This document shows positions 18,112-26,367 of a stretch of 64,000 bases of DNA, one piece after another (the first letter of the stretch is position 1; each line of letters opens with the position of its first letter). The position numbers and the translations under genes were made by a program. The DNA lies in NCBI RefSeq assembly GCF_945957525.1, contig NZ_CAMFLA010000012.1, positions 1 to 64,000 on the forward strand, in the 5' to 3' direction. The stretch comes from an uncultured Aquitalea sp. (GTDB taxonomy: Bacteria; Pseudomonadota; Gammaproteobacteria; Burkholderiales; Chromobacteriaceae). The notes beneath the pieces were generated by a model that saw only the letters and a program-made list of their open reading frames with translations, searched no databases and was not told where the DNA came from.

Positions 18112-18701
18112 TGGATGCTTGCCTCGGGTTGGTTGCGCAGGCTGACCAGGGTGCGGATCGCCACGGTTTCGGGTTTTTCGCCGCTATTCTCTTCGCCAGC
18201 CAGCTCGATTTCTATGCCCCCTTGCTGTTTGCCGAAGCGCAATGCGGTGATGCGGCCCAGCCCTGGGCTGCTCATGGCTTGCCAATCGGTCTCCGGCGCA
18301 TCGCAGCGCCAGCCGCTTTCTGTGGTTTGCAGGCGTTCCAGGCGAGGGCCGTCTTCGGCGGCGCGGTTCAGTCGTACGGCAAAGTAGCGCTTGCTGGAGG
18401 CGGGCATGCCGGGCGGAGTGTCGTAGGCGTAGCGCAGGCAGCTGCCGTCCGGGCTGATGAACACCTTGCCATAGGGGGTGCGGGCCGCGCCGCCGGCGTC
18501 ATAGCCGGCGCGGCGCAGATCCACGGCGATCAGCGACGCGGCACCGTCCAGCATGGCCGACAGCTGGCTGCGGCGGCGATCCTGTGCCTGGGTGGCAAGC
18601 AGATTGACCAGGACATCCGACAGTACCAGCAGTACCAGCAAGCCGACGGCCAGCGAGATCATCAGCTCCACCAGCGACAGGCCCCTCTGTGTCACACGCA
18701 T
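18108..18701 (-). CDS. pilW: Type IV pilus minor pilin, PilW-like
   Basis: The 197-residue prepilin starts MRVTQRGLSLVELMISLAVG, with a short basic leader, cleavage Gly and Glu+5. The region after the helix (LSAMLDGAASLIAVDLRRAGYDAG) is the PilW/PilJ signature that follows the N-terminal helix. The ATG at 18701 is chosen because an upstream start would put a long non-pilin extension before the leader peptide. The gene overlaps fimT upstream by 10 bp and pilX downstream by 4 bp. PilW is a core minor pilin that nucleates pilus assembly. Confidence 0.85.
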   Translation of the reverse strand: MRVTQRGLSLVELMISLAVGLLVLLVLSDVLVNLLATQAQDRRRSQLSAMLDGAASLIAVDLRRAGYDAGGAARTPYGKVFISPDGSCLRYAYDTPPGMPASSKRYFAVRLNRAAEDGPRLERLQTTESGWRCDAPETDWQAMSSPGLGRITALRFGKQQGGIEIELAGEENSGEKPETVAIRTLVSLRNQPEASIQ

Positions 18702-19192
18702 TGCGCAGCCTCCATATCTACCGCGCCGGTGATCAGCAGTTCCATGCTCAAGGGGCGGCAACCGTTGCGCTCCAGCAGGAAGCGTCCGCTGGCGGCTTGG
18801 CCGTCCAGCGTGGCCGGCAAACCGTGCAGGGGAGAGAACTCGATGCTGTAGGGCCAGGCGCTGCCCGGCGTGGCCAGCGCGATCTTGCCGGCCTCCTTGG
18901 GTTCCAGCGTTTTGATCGTGACCGCGCCGTCGTCGTCCAGCTTGCGCACTGTTGCCCGCCAGCTGCCGTCGGCTGCGGCCGTGAAGGTAATGCGGGTAGG
19001 GGTTTGGCTGGTAATGGCGCTATTGCGCGCGTAACGCAGGGTATCTGCCAACTCCCAGGCCGTGCCTTGCAATTGTTGGCGCGCTAGCCACTGACCCATG
19101 GCCGGCATGGCCATTACCGCCAGCAGGCCGAGCAGGGTGAGCACAATCAATAGTTCCATCAGGGTGAATCCGTTTTGGCAGCGGCGCATCAT
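18692..19192 (-). CDS. fimT: Type IV pilus minor pilin, FimT/FimU (GspH) family
   Basis: The 166-residue prepilin has MMRRCQNGFTLMELLIVLTLLGLLAV at its N-terminus, with the class III leader and Glu+5, followed by the GspH/FimT globular region (WELADTLRYARNSAITSQTPTRI). The start at 19192 overlaps the stop of the upstream pilin gene by four bases. FimU/FimT proteins bridge the tip complex to the major pilin; in some species FimT binds DNA and contributes to natural transformation, which matters here because the window carries an uptake-sequence-like word. Confidence 0.83.
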   Translation of the reverse strand: MMRRCQNGFTLMELLIVLTLLGLLAVMAMPAMGQWLARQQLQGTAWELADTLRYARNSAITSQTPTRITFTAAADGSWRATVRKLDDDGAVTIKTLEPKEAGKIALATPGSAWPYSIEFSPLHGLPATLDGQAASGRFLLERNGCRPLSMELLITGAVDMEAAQCV

Positions 19193-19599
19193 CGGCTCCA
19201 GCATTCGGCGGGCGTCAGGCGGGTATCGGCGGCACGTTGCTCCAGCCGCAGCGTGGAGCATTGGCTATCTTGTGCCTGCGGGCTGCCTGCCGCCGGACGT
19301 GCTTCCACATAGAAACCATCCGGTAGCAGACCGCTGCTCAGCGAGTAGTAGCCTTGTGGGCTATGATCGCTCTGACCCAGCGCGGCGAGACTGTCGGCGT
19401 AGGCGGGGTGAAAACCGCGATAGCGCACCTGCGTCTGTTGTAGATGCAAGGCGGCCTGCATACCGTCCGCACGGCGTGCGCGCAGTTGGTAATTCTGATA
19501 AGCGGGCAAGGCGATGGTCAGCAACAGGCCGACGACGGCAATGACAATGACCAGCTCGATCAGGGTGAAACCCTGCGGCTGTCTGCGGTGGCAAAACAT
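19189..19599 (-). CDS. Type IV pilus minor pilin, PilE/ComP-like
   Basis: The 136-residue prepilin has the leader MFCHRRQPQG and a consensus helix FTLIELVIVIAVVGLLLTIALPAYQNY. The globular part is short and ends in a two-cysteine loop (SQCSTLRLEQRAADTRLTPAECW) like the D-region of PilE-type pilins. It contains about nine arginines and no lysine after the leader. It is the first gene of the five-pilin operon. By length and class it resembles both the P. aeruginosa minor pilin PilE and the Neisseria DNA receptor ComP; sequence alone does not decide between them. Confidence 0.8.
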   Translation of the reverse strand: MFCHRRQPQGFTLIELVIVIAVVGLLLTIALPAYQNYQLRARRADGMQAALHLQQTQVRYRGFHPAYADSLAALGQSDHSPQGYYSLSSGLLPDGFYVEARPAAGSPQAQDSQCSTLRLEQRAADTRLTPAECWSR

Positions 19600-19782
19600 G
19601 GCGGCATTCCTGAAACATGAGGTCGGCGGCGTGGCCGGAGACTACAACGAGAGTGAATGCTTGCCATTTTACGCTGTTCATTAGAGAAGTCTAATTTAAA
19701 TGAGCGTATGTTTCATGTTGAAGTGAAAGTGTGGCAAAAACACAAAATGGATAGTGCTTATCCCGCTATGAAATAGCGAAAA

Positions 19783-20202
19783 TCAGTCTCGGGGTGGAAT
19801 GGAATATGTGCCGGTAACGTGGGCGACAGGTTCGTCCAGTTCAGCGGAGTAGAGCATCACTTCTCCCACTGCCAGCCGCTTGCCCAGTTTGAGAATGCGG
19901 CCTTCGGCCAGCACATCCGCCTGCGGCGGTTTGCGTAGGAAGTTGATATTTAGACTGGTGGTGACCGCCAGCTCAACGTGGCCAATCATGCCAAGCACCA
20001 CGGCATACAGCGTGGCATCCGCCAGCGCCATCAGCGCCGGGCCGGCAATGGTGCCGCCGGGGCGGATCAGGTCCGGGTTGAAATGCATGCGCAGGGTGGC
20101 GTTGCCGTGGCCGATTTCCTGCGTACGGATGCCGAACAGCCGCACCAAGGGCAATTCGTTGTCGATGAGGGTTTGAAAGGCGTCAACGCTCAGCTGGCTC
20201 AT
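19783..20202 (-). CDS. PaaI-type hotdog-fold thioesterase
   Basis: The 139-residue protein has the hotdog thioesterase layout: an N-terminal FGIRTQEIGHGNATLRM, the catalytic helix region GGTIAGPALMALADATLYAV with the conserved Gly and Asp, and the strand AVTTSLNINFLRKP. Such enzymes hydrolyse acyl-CoA thioesters. The substrate is not evident. It lies 125 bp downstream of folB on the same strand and upstream of the pilin operon, with no clear functional link to either. Confidence 0.8.
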   Translation of the reverse strand: MSQLSVDAFQTLIDNELPLVRLFGIRTQEIGHGNATLRMHFNPDLIRPGGTIAGPALMALADATLYAVVLGMIGHVELAVTTSLNINFLRKPPQADVLAEGRILKLGKRLAVGEVMLYSAELDEPVAHVTGTYSIPPRD

Positions 20203-20327
20203 GATGGGCTCCGGGCAAGGGGAAACCCATCCTGCATGACGATTACGTTAACGTCAATTGCAGCTGCCGCCCAAGCCGGCGTGGTCCGCCGGGAGGGCGC
20301 GAGGTGATCGCGGCAGGCGGCGGGGCC

Positions 20328-20687
20328 TTAGCGCGGGCGGTGGCCGCGTTCTATCATCACGCCCACGCGCTTGACGCCGGGCAGGATCCCGAGCTTGGTG
20401 ACCGATACCTGGACCCAGGGCGCGCCGAAATCCTCGCGGATGACTTTGGCGATGTACTCGGCCAGCGCTTCCAGCAACAGGAAGTGCTGCTCGGCCAGCG
20501 CCTTGCGCAGACGCTCCACCACCACGCCGTAGTGGATGGTGTCGCCGATGTTGTCGCTATGACACGGTACCTCGCTGGGAATGCCGATTTCCAGGTCAAG
20601 CTCGATGGTTTGCGGGGCTTTCCGCTCCCATTCATAGACACCGATGATGGTGTCGGCGCGCACTTCGCGCAGGAAAATGATGTCCAT
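20328..20687 (-). CDS. folB: Dihydroneopterin aldolase FolB
   Basis: The 119-residue enzyme cleaves 7,8-dihydroneopterin to 6-hydroxymethyl-dihydropterin and glycolaldehyde in folate synthesis. The N-terminal DIIFLREVRADTIIGVYEWE with the substrate glutamate, the TIHYGVVVERL segment, the LLLEALAEYIA helix and a catalytic Lys in VTKLGILPGVKRVGV are present. Length is standard. It is divergent from plsY with a 72-bp shared upstream region, the same neighbour arrangement found in many proteobacteria. Confidence 0.94.
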   Translation of the reverse strand: MDIIFLREVRADTIIGVYEWERKAPQTIELDLEIGIPSEVPCHSDNIGDTIHYGVVVERLRKALAEQHFLLLEALAEYIAKVIREDFGAPWVQVSVTKLGILPGVKRVGVMIERGHRPR

Positions 20688-20759
20688 CTCTTAGCGGGGA
20701 GTTGGGCTTTGCCGCCCGATACCGTAAAATCCGAAGCCTTCTATTCTAATGGATACGCC

Positions 20760-21383
20760 ATGACCACGACAGCCTTCGCCTTTGTCGTCGCCGCCTACCT
20801 GATAGGCTCCCTGTCCTTCGCCGTCATTGTCAGCAAGGCCATGGGCATGGCTGATCCGCGTTCCTACGGTTCGGGCAACCCCGGCGCCACCAATGTGCTG
20901 CGCACCGGCAAAAAGGCCGCCGCGGCGCTGACCTTGCTGGGCGACGGGCTGAAAGGCTGGGTGGCCGTGGCCCTGACGGCCGCTTTCGCGCCACGCTACG
21001 GGCTGGGCGACCAGGTGGTGGCCGCTTCGGCGCTGGCGGTGCTGATCGGCCACATGTGGCCGGTGTTCTTCGGCTTCAAGGGCGGCAAGGGCGTGGCCAC
21101 GGCGGTGGGGGTGTTGTTCGGATTCAATGTCTGGCTGGCGCTGGCGGCACTGGCTACCTGGTTGTTCATGGCCTTTGTGGTGAAGATTTCCTCCCTGTCC
21201 GCCATCGTGGCCTGCCTGCTGGTGCCGGTATATGCCTATTTCATCACCGGCACCGCCACCCCCTTCTTCGGCACCTGCATCATCATCGCCATTCTGGTGG
21301 TGCATCGTCACAAGTCCAACCTGATGAAGCTGGTTACGGGTCAGGAAGGCCGCATCGGCGAGAAAACCGACAAGCAGGGGTGA
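20760..21383 (+). CDS. plsY: Glycerol-3-phosphate acyltransferase PlsY
   Basis: The 207-residue integral membrane enzyme transfers acyl groups from acyl-phosphate to glycerol-3-phosphate, the first committed step of phospholipid synthesis. The family motifs are visible: YLIGSLSFAVIVSK and DPRSYGSGNPGATNVLR in the first cytoplasmic loop, GHMWPVFFGFKGGKGVATA and a third motif near the C-terminus. Five hydrophobic segments are apparent. The ATG at 20760 is chosen over a far upstream in-frame start that would run through the folB promoter. A perfect terminator follows. Confidence 0.95.
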   Translation: MTTTAFAFVVAAYLIGSLSFAVIVSKAMGMADPRSYGSGNPGATNVLRTGKKAAAALTLLGDGLKGWVAVALTAAFAPRYGLGDQVVAASALAVLIGHMWPVFFGFKGGKGVATAVGVLFGFNVWLALAALATWLFMAFVVKISSLSAIVACLLVPVYAYFITGTATPFFGTCIIIAILVVHRHKSNLMKLVTGQEGRIGEKTDKQG

Positions 21384-21404
21384 CGACGCCTCGCCAGACA
21401 AAAC

Positions 21405-21429
21405 AAAAGCCCGCTTAAGCGGGCTTTTT
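21405..21429. terminator. Bidirectional terminator between plsY and the deacetylase gene
   Basis: AAAAGCCCGCTTAAGCGGGC followed by TTTTT is a perfect self-complementary sequence. It lies between convergent genes and can serve both. Confidence 0.88.
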
Positions 21430-21447
21430 GCATGCTGCGGCGCAAGG

Positions 21448-21456
21448 TTGGCCGAA
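21448..21456 (+). repeat. Intergenic copy of the TTGGCCGAA word
   Basis: GGTTGGCCGAAG sits in the short gap between the plsY terminator and the 3' end of the deacetylase gene. Placement beside a terminator parallels the copies at 5547/5563, 38385 and 45391. Confidence 0.75.
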
Positions 21457-21464
21457 GAGGCACC

Positions 21465-22424
21465 TCAGCCGTCCGACAGTACTTTCACGTGTGCAGTAAC
21501 GCTGCGCGCCAGCGAGGACAGGTCGTAACCGCCTTCCAGCACCGAGACGATGCGGCCGTCGGCGTACTGGTCGGCCACTTGCATCAGATGCCGCGTCACC
21601 CATTCGTAATCGGACTCCACCAGCCCCAGCGAGCCCATGTCGTCTTCGCGATGAGCGTCGAAGCCGGCCGAGATGAAGATCATCTGCGGCTTGAAATCAT
21701 GCAGCGAGGGCAACCAGATGTTTTCCACCACTTCGCGGAATTCGCGCCCGCCGCTACCGGCCTTCATCGGCACGTTCACCATATTGGCGCCGGCTGGCGC
21801 ATCGCCGCAGTAGGGGTAGAACGGATGCTGGAAGATGGACACCATCATCACGCGCGGGTCGTCGTGGAAGATGTTTTCCGTGCCGTTGCCATGATGGACG
21901 TCGAAGTCGATGACTGCGATGCGCTCGAACTTGTAGGTGGACAGCGCATGCGCCACGCCCACCGCCACATTGTTGAAGAAGCAGAAGCCCATGGCCTTGT
22001 CCGCTTCCGCATGATGACCAGGCGGCCGGATGGCGCAAAAAGCGTTGGGGGCCTTGTCTTCGCAAACCAGCTCCACCGCCTTGACCACCGCGCCAGCGGA
22101 ACGGCGGGCGGCTTTCAGCGTGCCGGGGCCCATGGCGGTGTCCGGGTCCACACGGAAAGTGCCCACACTGGGCGCGCAGGCTTCGATGTATTCCACATAG
22201 CGGGGCGGATGGACCCGCGCCAATTGCTGCTCGGTGACTTCCGGCGCGTCAACCTCATGCAGGCTGTCGTAAATTTGCCCGGCCATCAGTTGATCGCGGA
22301 TGGCGATCAGCCGTTCCGGACACTCCGGGTGGCCTACCCCCATATTGTGTTGCAAGCAGTCGGAATGCGTAACGTAAGCAGTCAATCCGTTACGTTGCAG
22401 ACGGTTTTTCAGCCAAGTGAACAC
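21465..22424 (-). CDS. Histone-deacetylase-family amidohydrolase
   Basis: The 319-residue protein belongs to the arginase/deacetylase superfamily. The active-site motifs are complete: the tandem histidines in RPPGHHAEADKAMGFCFFNN, the zinc ligands in VIDFDVHHGNGTE and SAGFDAHREDD, and the closing GGYDLSSLA. Bacterial members remove acyl groups from acetylated lysines, polyamines or small amides. The sequence looks closest to the class II-like hydrolases of proteobacteria. It is divergent from the moxR operon with 73 bp between starts. A Pat-type lysine acetyltransferase is encoded 9 kb away, but any partnership is conjecture. Confidence 0.88.
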   Translation of the reverse strand: MFTWLKNRLQRNGLTAYVTHSDCLQHNMGVGHPECPERLIAIRDQLMAGQIYDSLHEVDAPEVTEQQLARVHPPRYVEYIEACAPSVGTFRVDPDTAMGPGTLKAARRSAGAVVKAVELVCEDKAPNAFCAIRPPGHHAEADKAMGFCFFNNVAVGVAHALSTYKFERIAVIDFDVHHGNGTENIFHDDPRVMMVSIFQHPFYPYCGDAPAGANMVNVPMKAGSGGREFREVVENIWLPSLHDFKPQMIFISAGFDAHREDDMGSLGLVESDYEWVTRHLMQVADQYADGRIVSVLEGGYDLSSLARSVTAHVKVLSDG

Positions 22425-22497
22425 GAGCGTTTCCTTGTTGCGTACAATGGGACGCGGTTATGTCTTTTTAATAAATACTGCTCGCAACCGGGGTCAA

Positions 22498-23397
22498 ATG
22501 CAATCACTCTCCCTTGCTTATCGTCAACTGAACAATCTGGTGCTGGGCAAGCCGAGAGCCATTCGCCTGGCGCTGTCCTGCCTGATCGCCAAGGGCCACT
22601 TGTTGATCGAAGACTTGCCGGGCGTGGGAAAAACCACGCTGGCGCATGGTCTGGCCGCGGTGTTGGGCTTGCGTTATCAGCGCGTGCAATTCACCAGTGA
22701 TCTGCTGCCGGCCGATATCCTCGGCGTTAACATCTACCAGCGCGATACCGGCCAGTTCCACTTTCATCAGGGGCCGGTTTTCACCCAACTGCTTCTGGCC
22801 GATGAAATCAATCGCGCTTCGCCCAAGGTGCAGTCGGCCCTGCTTGAGGCCATGGAAGAGCGTCAGGTGTCCATTGATGGCGAGAGCCATGCTCTGCCGG
22901 CGCCGTTTTTCGTCATCGCAACACAGAATCCGTCCGAGCAACTGGGTACCTTCCCCTTGCCGGAATCACAGCTCGACCGCTTCCTGATGCGCATTTCCTT
23001 GGGCTATCCGCCCGCCGAGGCCGAGTTGTCCTTGCTGATGGGGCAAGACCGGCGCGAACTGTTGAGCGCCATGCAACCGATCCTCAAGGAAGGCGAACTG
23101 CCCAAGCTGCAGCAGATGGCGGCCGCAGTGACGGTCAGTCCGGCGCTGGCGGAGTATGTGCTAAGTCTGCTCAAGGCCACGCGCGGCGACAAACGCTTCC
23201 TCGCCGGCCTCAGCCCGCGCGCTGGTTTGGCGCTGCTGGCGGCGGCTCGTGCCTGGGCCATGCTGGAGGGGCGCGATCATGTATTGCCCGAAGACGTGAA
23301 AGCGGTATTTTCCTCGGTGGCTGGCCATCGTCTGGGCCTGGCCGGCGATGCGCAATCCGAACTCGCCTCCCTGCTGGAACATGTTGCCATTCCGTAA
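22498..23397 (+). CDS. MoxR-family AAA+ ATPase
   Basis: The 299-residue ATPase has Walker A in DLPGVGKTTLAHGL (about residues 38-51), Walker B in LLLADEINRASPK, and the sensor region FFVIATQNPSEQLGTFPLPE. MoxR ATPases act as chaperones that insert cofactors or activate partner proteins and typically precede DUF58 and transglutaminase genes, as here. MQSLSLAYRQLNNLVLGKPRA is taken as the N-terminus; the upstream in-frame extension overlaps the divergent promoter region. The 3' end overlaps the DUF58 gene by 17 bp. Confidence 0.92.
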   Translation: MQSLSLAYRQLNNLVLGKPRAIRLALSCLIAKGHLLIEDLPGVGKTTLAHGLAAVLGLRYQRVQFTSDLLPADILGVNIYQRDTGQFHFHQGPVFTQLLLADEINRASPKVQSALLEAMEERQVSIDGESHALPAPFFVIATQNPSEQLGTFPLPESQLDRFLMRISLGYPPAEAELSLLMGQDRRELLSAMQPILKEGELPKLQQMAAAVTVSPALAEYVLSLLKATRGDKRFLAGLSPRAGLALLAAARAWAMLEGRDHVLPEDVKAVFSSVAGHRLGLAGDAQSELASLLEHVAIP

Positions 23398-24343
23398 ACG
23401 GTTGAGTGGCTGGTTTATCGCGCGCTTGCCGCGTGAATCCACCTGTACGCTCAATCAGCGCCGCATCTACTTGTTGCCCACCCGTTTCGGCCTGTCGCTC
23501 ATCGTGGTGGCGCTGGCGGTATGGGTGGGTGCGCTCAATTACGCAGTCAGCCTCGCTTACGCGCTGGCGTTCTGGATCGCCGCCTTATTGCTGGTGGCGG
23601 TGCTGATGGCTTACCGCCAGTTGGCTGGCTTGACGTTGAGCGGGGCCCGTAGCGAGCCGGTATTCGCTGGAGATGCGGCCAGCTGCCGTATCCGCTTGTC
23701 GCATGAGCAGGCCCTGGAGCGCCGGCTGTGCCTGCAACGGGCAGACGGGGAGGGCGATATTGTGGATTGCGCGCTGGCGCCTGCGGCTTCTCTGGACGTG
23801 GGCATCCCCCAGGTGTTGGCTTGGCGCGGGGCGCACCCCTACCCGGATCTGCGGGTATGGAGCGAAGCGCCGTTCGGATTGATCCGGGCTTTTGCCTATG
23901 TGCGGCTGGACGGTGCCTTGCTGGCCTATCCGATGCCATTGGCGGACAGGGACCGCAACGACCATCAGGAGGGCCGCGAACCCAGCGCCGCACCGCGTCC
24001 CACCGAACGCGATGAATTTTCTCACTTGTCCGAATACCAGCAGGGCGACACTCCGCGTCAGATAGCCTGGACCGTGCTGGCGCGCCGGGATGTGCTGGTG
24101 AGCAAACGTTTTGCCGGAGAGCCGGCTGGAGCAGGGCTGCGCGTGATCGCCTGGCAGGATTACCCGGCGGGCGTGGATGTGGAAAGCCGCTTGTCCCGGT
24201 TGTGCTGGCGGGTGCTGCAGTGCGAGCGGAGCGGGCAGTCGTACTGCCTGTTGCTGCCGGGCGCGCGCATCGATCCACGCCCTTTTCAAAAGGAAGCCGC
24301 GTTGTCCGCGCTGGCGGCGTACGATGGAGGCCAGCCGGCATGA
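23381..24343 (+). CDS. DUF58 membrane protein
   Basis: The 320-residue protein has two closely spaced hydrophobic segments near residues 32-75 (LSLIVVALAVWVGALNYAVS and FWIAALLLVAVLM) and the DUF58 signature EFSHLSEYQQGDTPRQIAWTVLARRD at about 215-240, which begins a VWA-like fold. These proteins are the middle partners of moxR-DUF58-tgpA operons, with no proven biochemical function. The ATG at 23381 lies inside moxR and gives MLPFRKRLSGWF; an earlier in-frame start exists deeper inside moxR. The stop overlaps the next start by ATGA. Confidence 0.88.
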   Translation: MLPFRKRLSGWFIARLPRESTCTLNQRRIYLLPTRFGLSLIVVALAVWVGALNYAVSLAYALAFWIAALLLVAVLMAYRQLAGLTLSGARSEPVFAGDAASCRIRLSHEQALERRLCLQRADGEGDIVDCALAPAASLDVGIPQVLAWRGAHPYPDLRVWSEAPFGLIRAFAYVRLDGALLAYPMPLADRDRNDHQEGREPSAAPRPTERDEFSHLSEYQQGDTPRQIAWTVLARRDVLVSKRFAGEPAGAGLRVIAWQDYPAGVDVESRLSRLCWRVLQCERSGQSYCLLLPGARIDPRPFQKEAALSALAAYDGGQPA

Positions 24344-26307
24344 GTCAGGACAATATACTGCGATGCTGGCCGGTACTGGCTGCGCTGGGTGTGACAACCG
24401 TCCCTTTGCTGCTGCAACTGCCGGTATGGATTCCGCTGCTGGTGCTGGTCATGCTGGGTTTGCGCGGCTGGATGCTGTGGGCGGGGCGTGCCTTGCCGGC
24501 GCGCTGGCTGCTGCTGTGTGTGCTGACCGCTGCGGTGCTGGTGCTGTGGCTTACAACCAAAACCCTAGTGGGGCGCGAAGGCGGCGTGGCCCTGTTGTCC
24601 TTGCTGCTGGGCTTCAAGGCCTTCGAGTCCGCTAGCCGGCGAGACTGGCAGGTGTTGCTGGCGCTGGGTTTTTTTCTGGCCGGCATGCCGCTGCTGTTTG
24701 ATCAGTCGCCGCTGGCAGCCGCATGGCTGGCGCTCAGTCTGCTGGCGCTGACCTGGGCCATGGTACTGCTGGCCGGCGCGGCGCCCAAGGGCAGTTTGCG
24801 CACGGCCATCAGCGCCTTGTTGCTGGCGCTGCCCATGATGCTGGTGTTGTTTGTGGTCATGCCGCGCCTGCCCGGGCCTTTGTGGAGCATGCCGCATGAC
24901 CAGAAACGGGCCAGTACCGGCATGTCGGATGAAATGGAACCAGGCAGCATCAGTCAGTTGATCCAGAATCAGGAGCCGGCCTTTTCAGTCGTGTTTGACG
25001 GCGCCATCCCGCCGCGCCCCTCCCTGTATTGGCGGATGATGATTTTTGATGATTTCGATGGTCGCCGCTGGCAGAACATTCGGGGCGTGACGCAGGAGCG
25101 CATGGGGCTCAGCGGCGGCGACGCCGTAAACTATACCCTGACGCTGCGCCCGGAGAAGTCGAGGTTGCCGGCACTGGAGTATGTCGAGGGCCCGTCCGAG
25201 TCGACGCGGATGGAGCCGGGCGGCGTGCTGCGTCTGGAGAAAGAAGGTGAAGAGTTATTCCGTTATCGTGCCCGCAGTCGCCCGCAGGCAGCGTATCTGA
25301 CGGACTTGTCGCTACAGGATCAACAGTTTTATCGTCGGCTTCCCGTCGGCAATCCGCAGACGCGACTGTTGGCCGAAAGGCTGCGTTTGCAGGGTGGGGA
25401 CGACGCCGGCTTTGTGCGCGCAGCACTGGAGTATTTCAGGTTGGGCGCATACCGTTATACCCTGTCGCCACCGTTGCTGGACGGCGACGAACCCATTGAC
25501 CAATTCCTTTTTTCCACTCGACAAGGCTTTTGTGAACACTACGCTTCGGCGATGGCCGTGTTGGCGCGTGCAGCGGGCTTGCCCGCGCGGGTAGTGGTGG
25601 GCTACCAGGGGGGCGAATACAACCCGGTTGGCCGTTTTTGGCAGGTGCGCTCGTCGGATGCGCATGCCTGGGTTGAGGTGTGGCTGCCCAGCCGGCAGCA
25701 ATGGCTGAGGGTGGACCCCACTGCCGCCGTCGCGCCCAGCAGGGTGAGCGAAGAGGTGACGCAGGCGATTCCTGCGCTGGCAGGCGGCGGCGCTGCCGGC
25801 GCCGCTTCGGCCAACTGGTGGCGTCCCGTGCGCCAGGGCTGGCAGGCTTTGTCTTTCAGTTGGCAACAGTGGGTGGTGGGCTACGATGCTAGCCGCCAGC
25901 AAGGGCTATATCAGCGGCTGGGTCTGGGCGATAGCGTGGACAGTGCCGCAGTGACAAAGGGTGTGCTGATAGGCGGCGCGTTGGCTTGCCTGCCTTTGTT
26001 GCTGCTGTGGCGCCGGCAAAAAGGTCTGCCGCCGCTGGCCGAGGGGCGGGCGCGCATTGTTGGGCAGTTGGCGCGGCATGGGATCGCGGTGCGGGACAGC
26101 GACGGACCGTTGGACATCATCAACAAGAGCCGCCGTTTGCCCGAACAGGAATTCAAGCAGCTGAAGCGTCTCTTCAAACGTTACAGTGCCTTGCGTTATG
26201 GCGCGGCGAAGCCGGATTCTGCCCAAGAGCGCGCCTGGCTGAAAGAGGCGCGGCGCTTCAGCGTAACGGGCAAGCATCTGGCTAGAGGCAGCCCACCCCG
26301 TACCTGA
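24340..26307 (+). CDS. tgpA: TgpA-type membrane transglutaminase-like protein
   Basis: The 655-residue protein has five or six hydrophobic segments in the first 190 residues, a large periplasmic part and a further membrane segment near 550 (GVLIGGALACLPLLLLW). The transglutaminase core carries the triad Cys398 (QGFCEHYAS), His442 (SDAHAWVEV) and Asp459 (LRVDPTAAV). P. aeruginosa TgpA has this architecture (DUF3488 plus transglutaminase core) and is essential there. The ATG at 24340 overlaps the DUF58 stop by four bases, so the three genes form one operon. Two TTGGCCGAA words lie inside (25369 and, on the other strand, 25806). Confidence 0.9.
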   Translation: MSQDNILRCWPVLAALGVTTVPLLLQLPVWIPLLVLVMLGLRGWMLWAGRALPARWLLLCVLTAAVLVLWLTTKTLVGREGGVALLSLLLGFKAFESASRRDWQVLLALGFFLAGMPLLFDQSPLAAAWLALSLLALTWAMVLLAGAAPKGSLRTAISALLLALPMMLVLFVVMPRLPGPLWSMPHDQKRASTGMSDEMEPGSISQLIQNQEPAFSVVFDGAIPPRPSLYWRMMIFDDFDGRRWQNIRGVTQERMGLSGGDAVNYTLTLRPEKSRLPALEYVEGPSESTRMEPGGVLRLEKEGEELFRYRARSRPQAAYLTDLSLQDQQFYRRLPVGNPQTRLLAERLRLQGGDDAGFVRAALEYFRLGAYRYTLSPPLLDGDEPIDQFLFSTRQGFCEHYASAMAVLARAAGLPARVVVGYQGGEYNPVGRFWQVRSSDAHAWVEVWLPSRQQWLRVDPTAAVAPSRVSEEVTQAIPALAGGGAAGAASANWWRPVRQGWQALSFSWQQWVVGYDASRQQGLYQRLGLGDSVDSAAVTKGVLIGGALACLPLLLLWRRQKGLPPLAEGRARIVGQLARHGIAVRDSDGPLDIINKSRRLPEQEFKQLKRLFKRYSALRYGAAKPDSAQERAWLKEARRFSVTGKHLARGSPPRT

Positions 26308-26318
26308 CTGCCTGTAAT

Positions 26319-26346
26319 AAAAAAACCGCCGTGATGGCGGTTTTTT
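26319..26346. terminator. Bidirectional terminator between tgpA and rpoS
   Basis: ACCGCC and GGCGGT arms around GTGAT are flanked by a run of As and six Ts. It lies between the convergent tgpA and rpoS genes, so it can end both transcripts. Confidence 0.85.
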
Positions 26347-26367
26347 CATGGCGAGGTGTGTAGAGCG

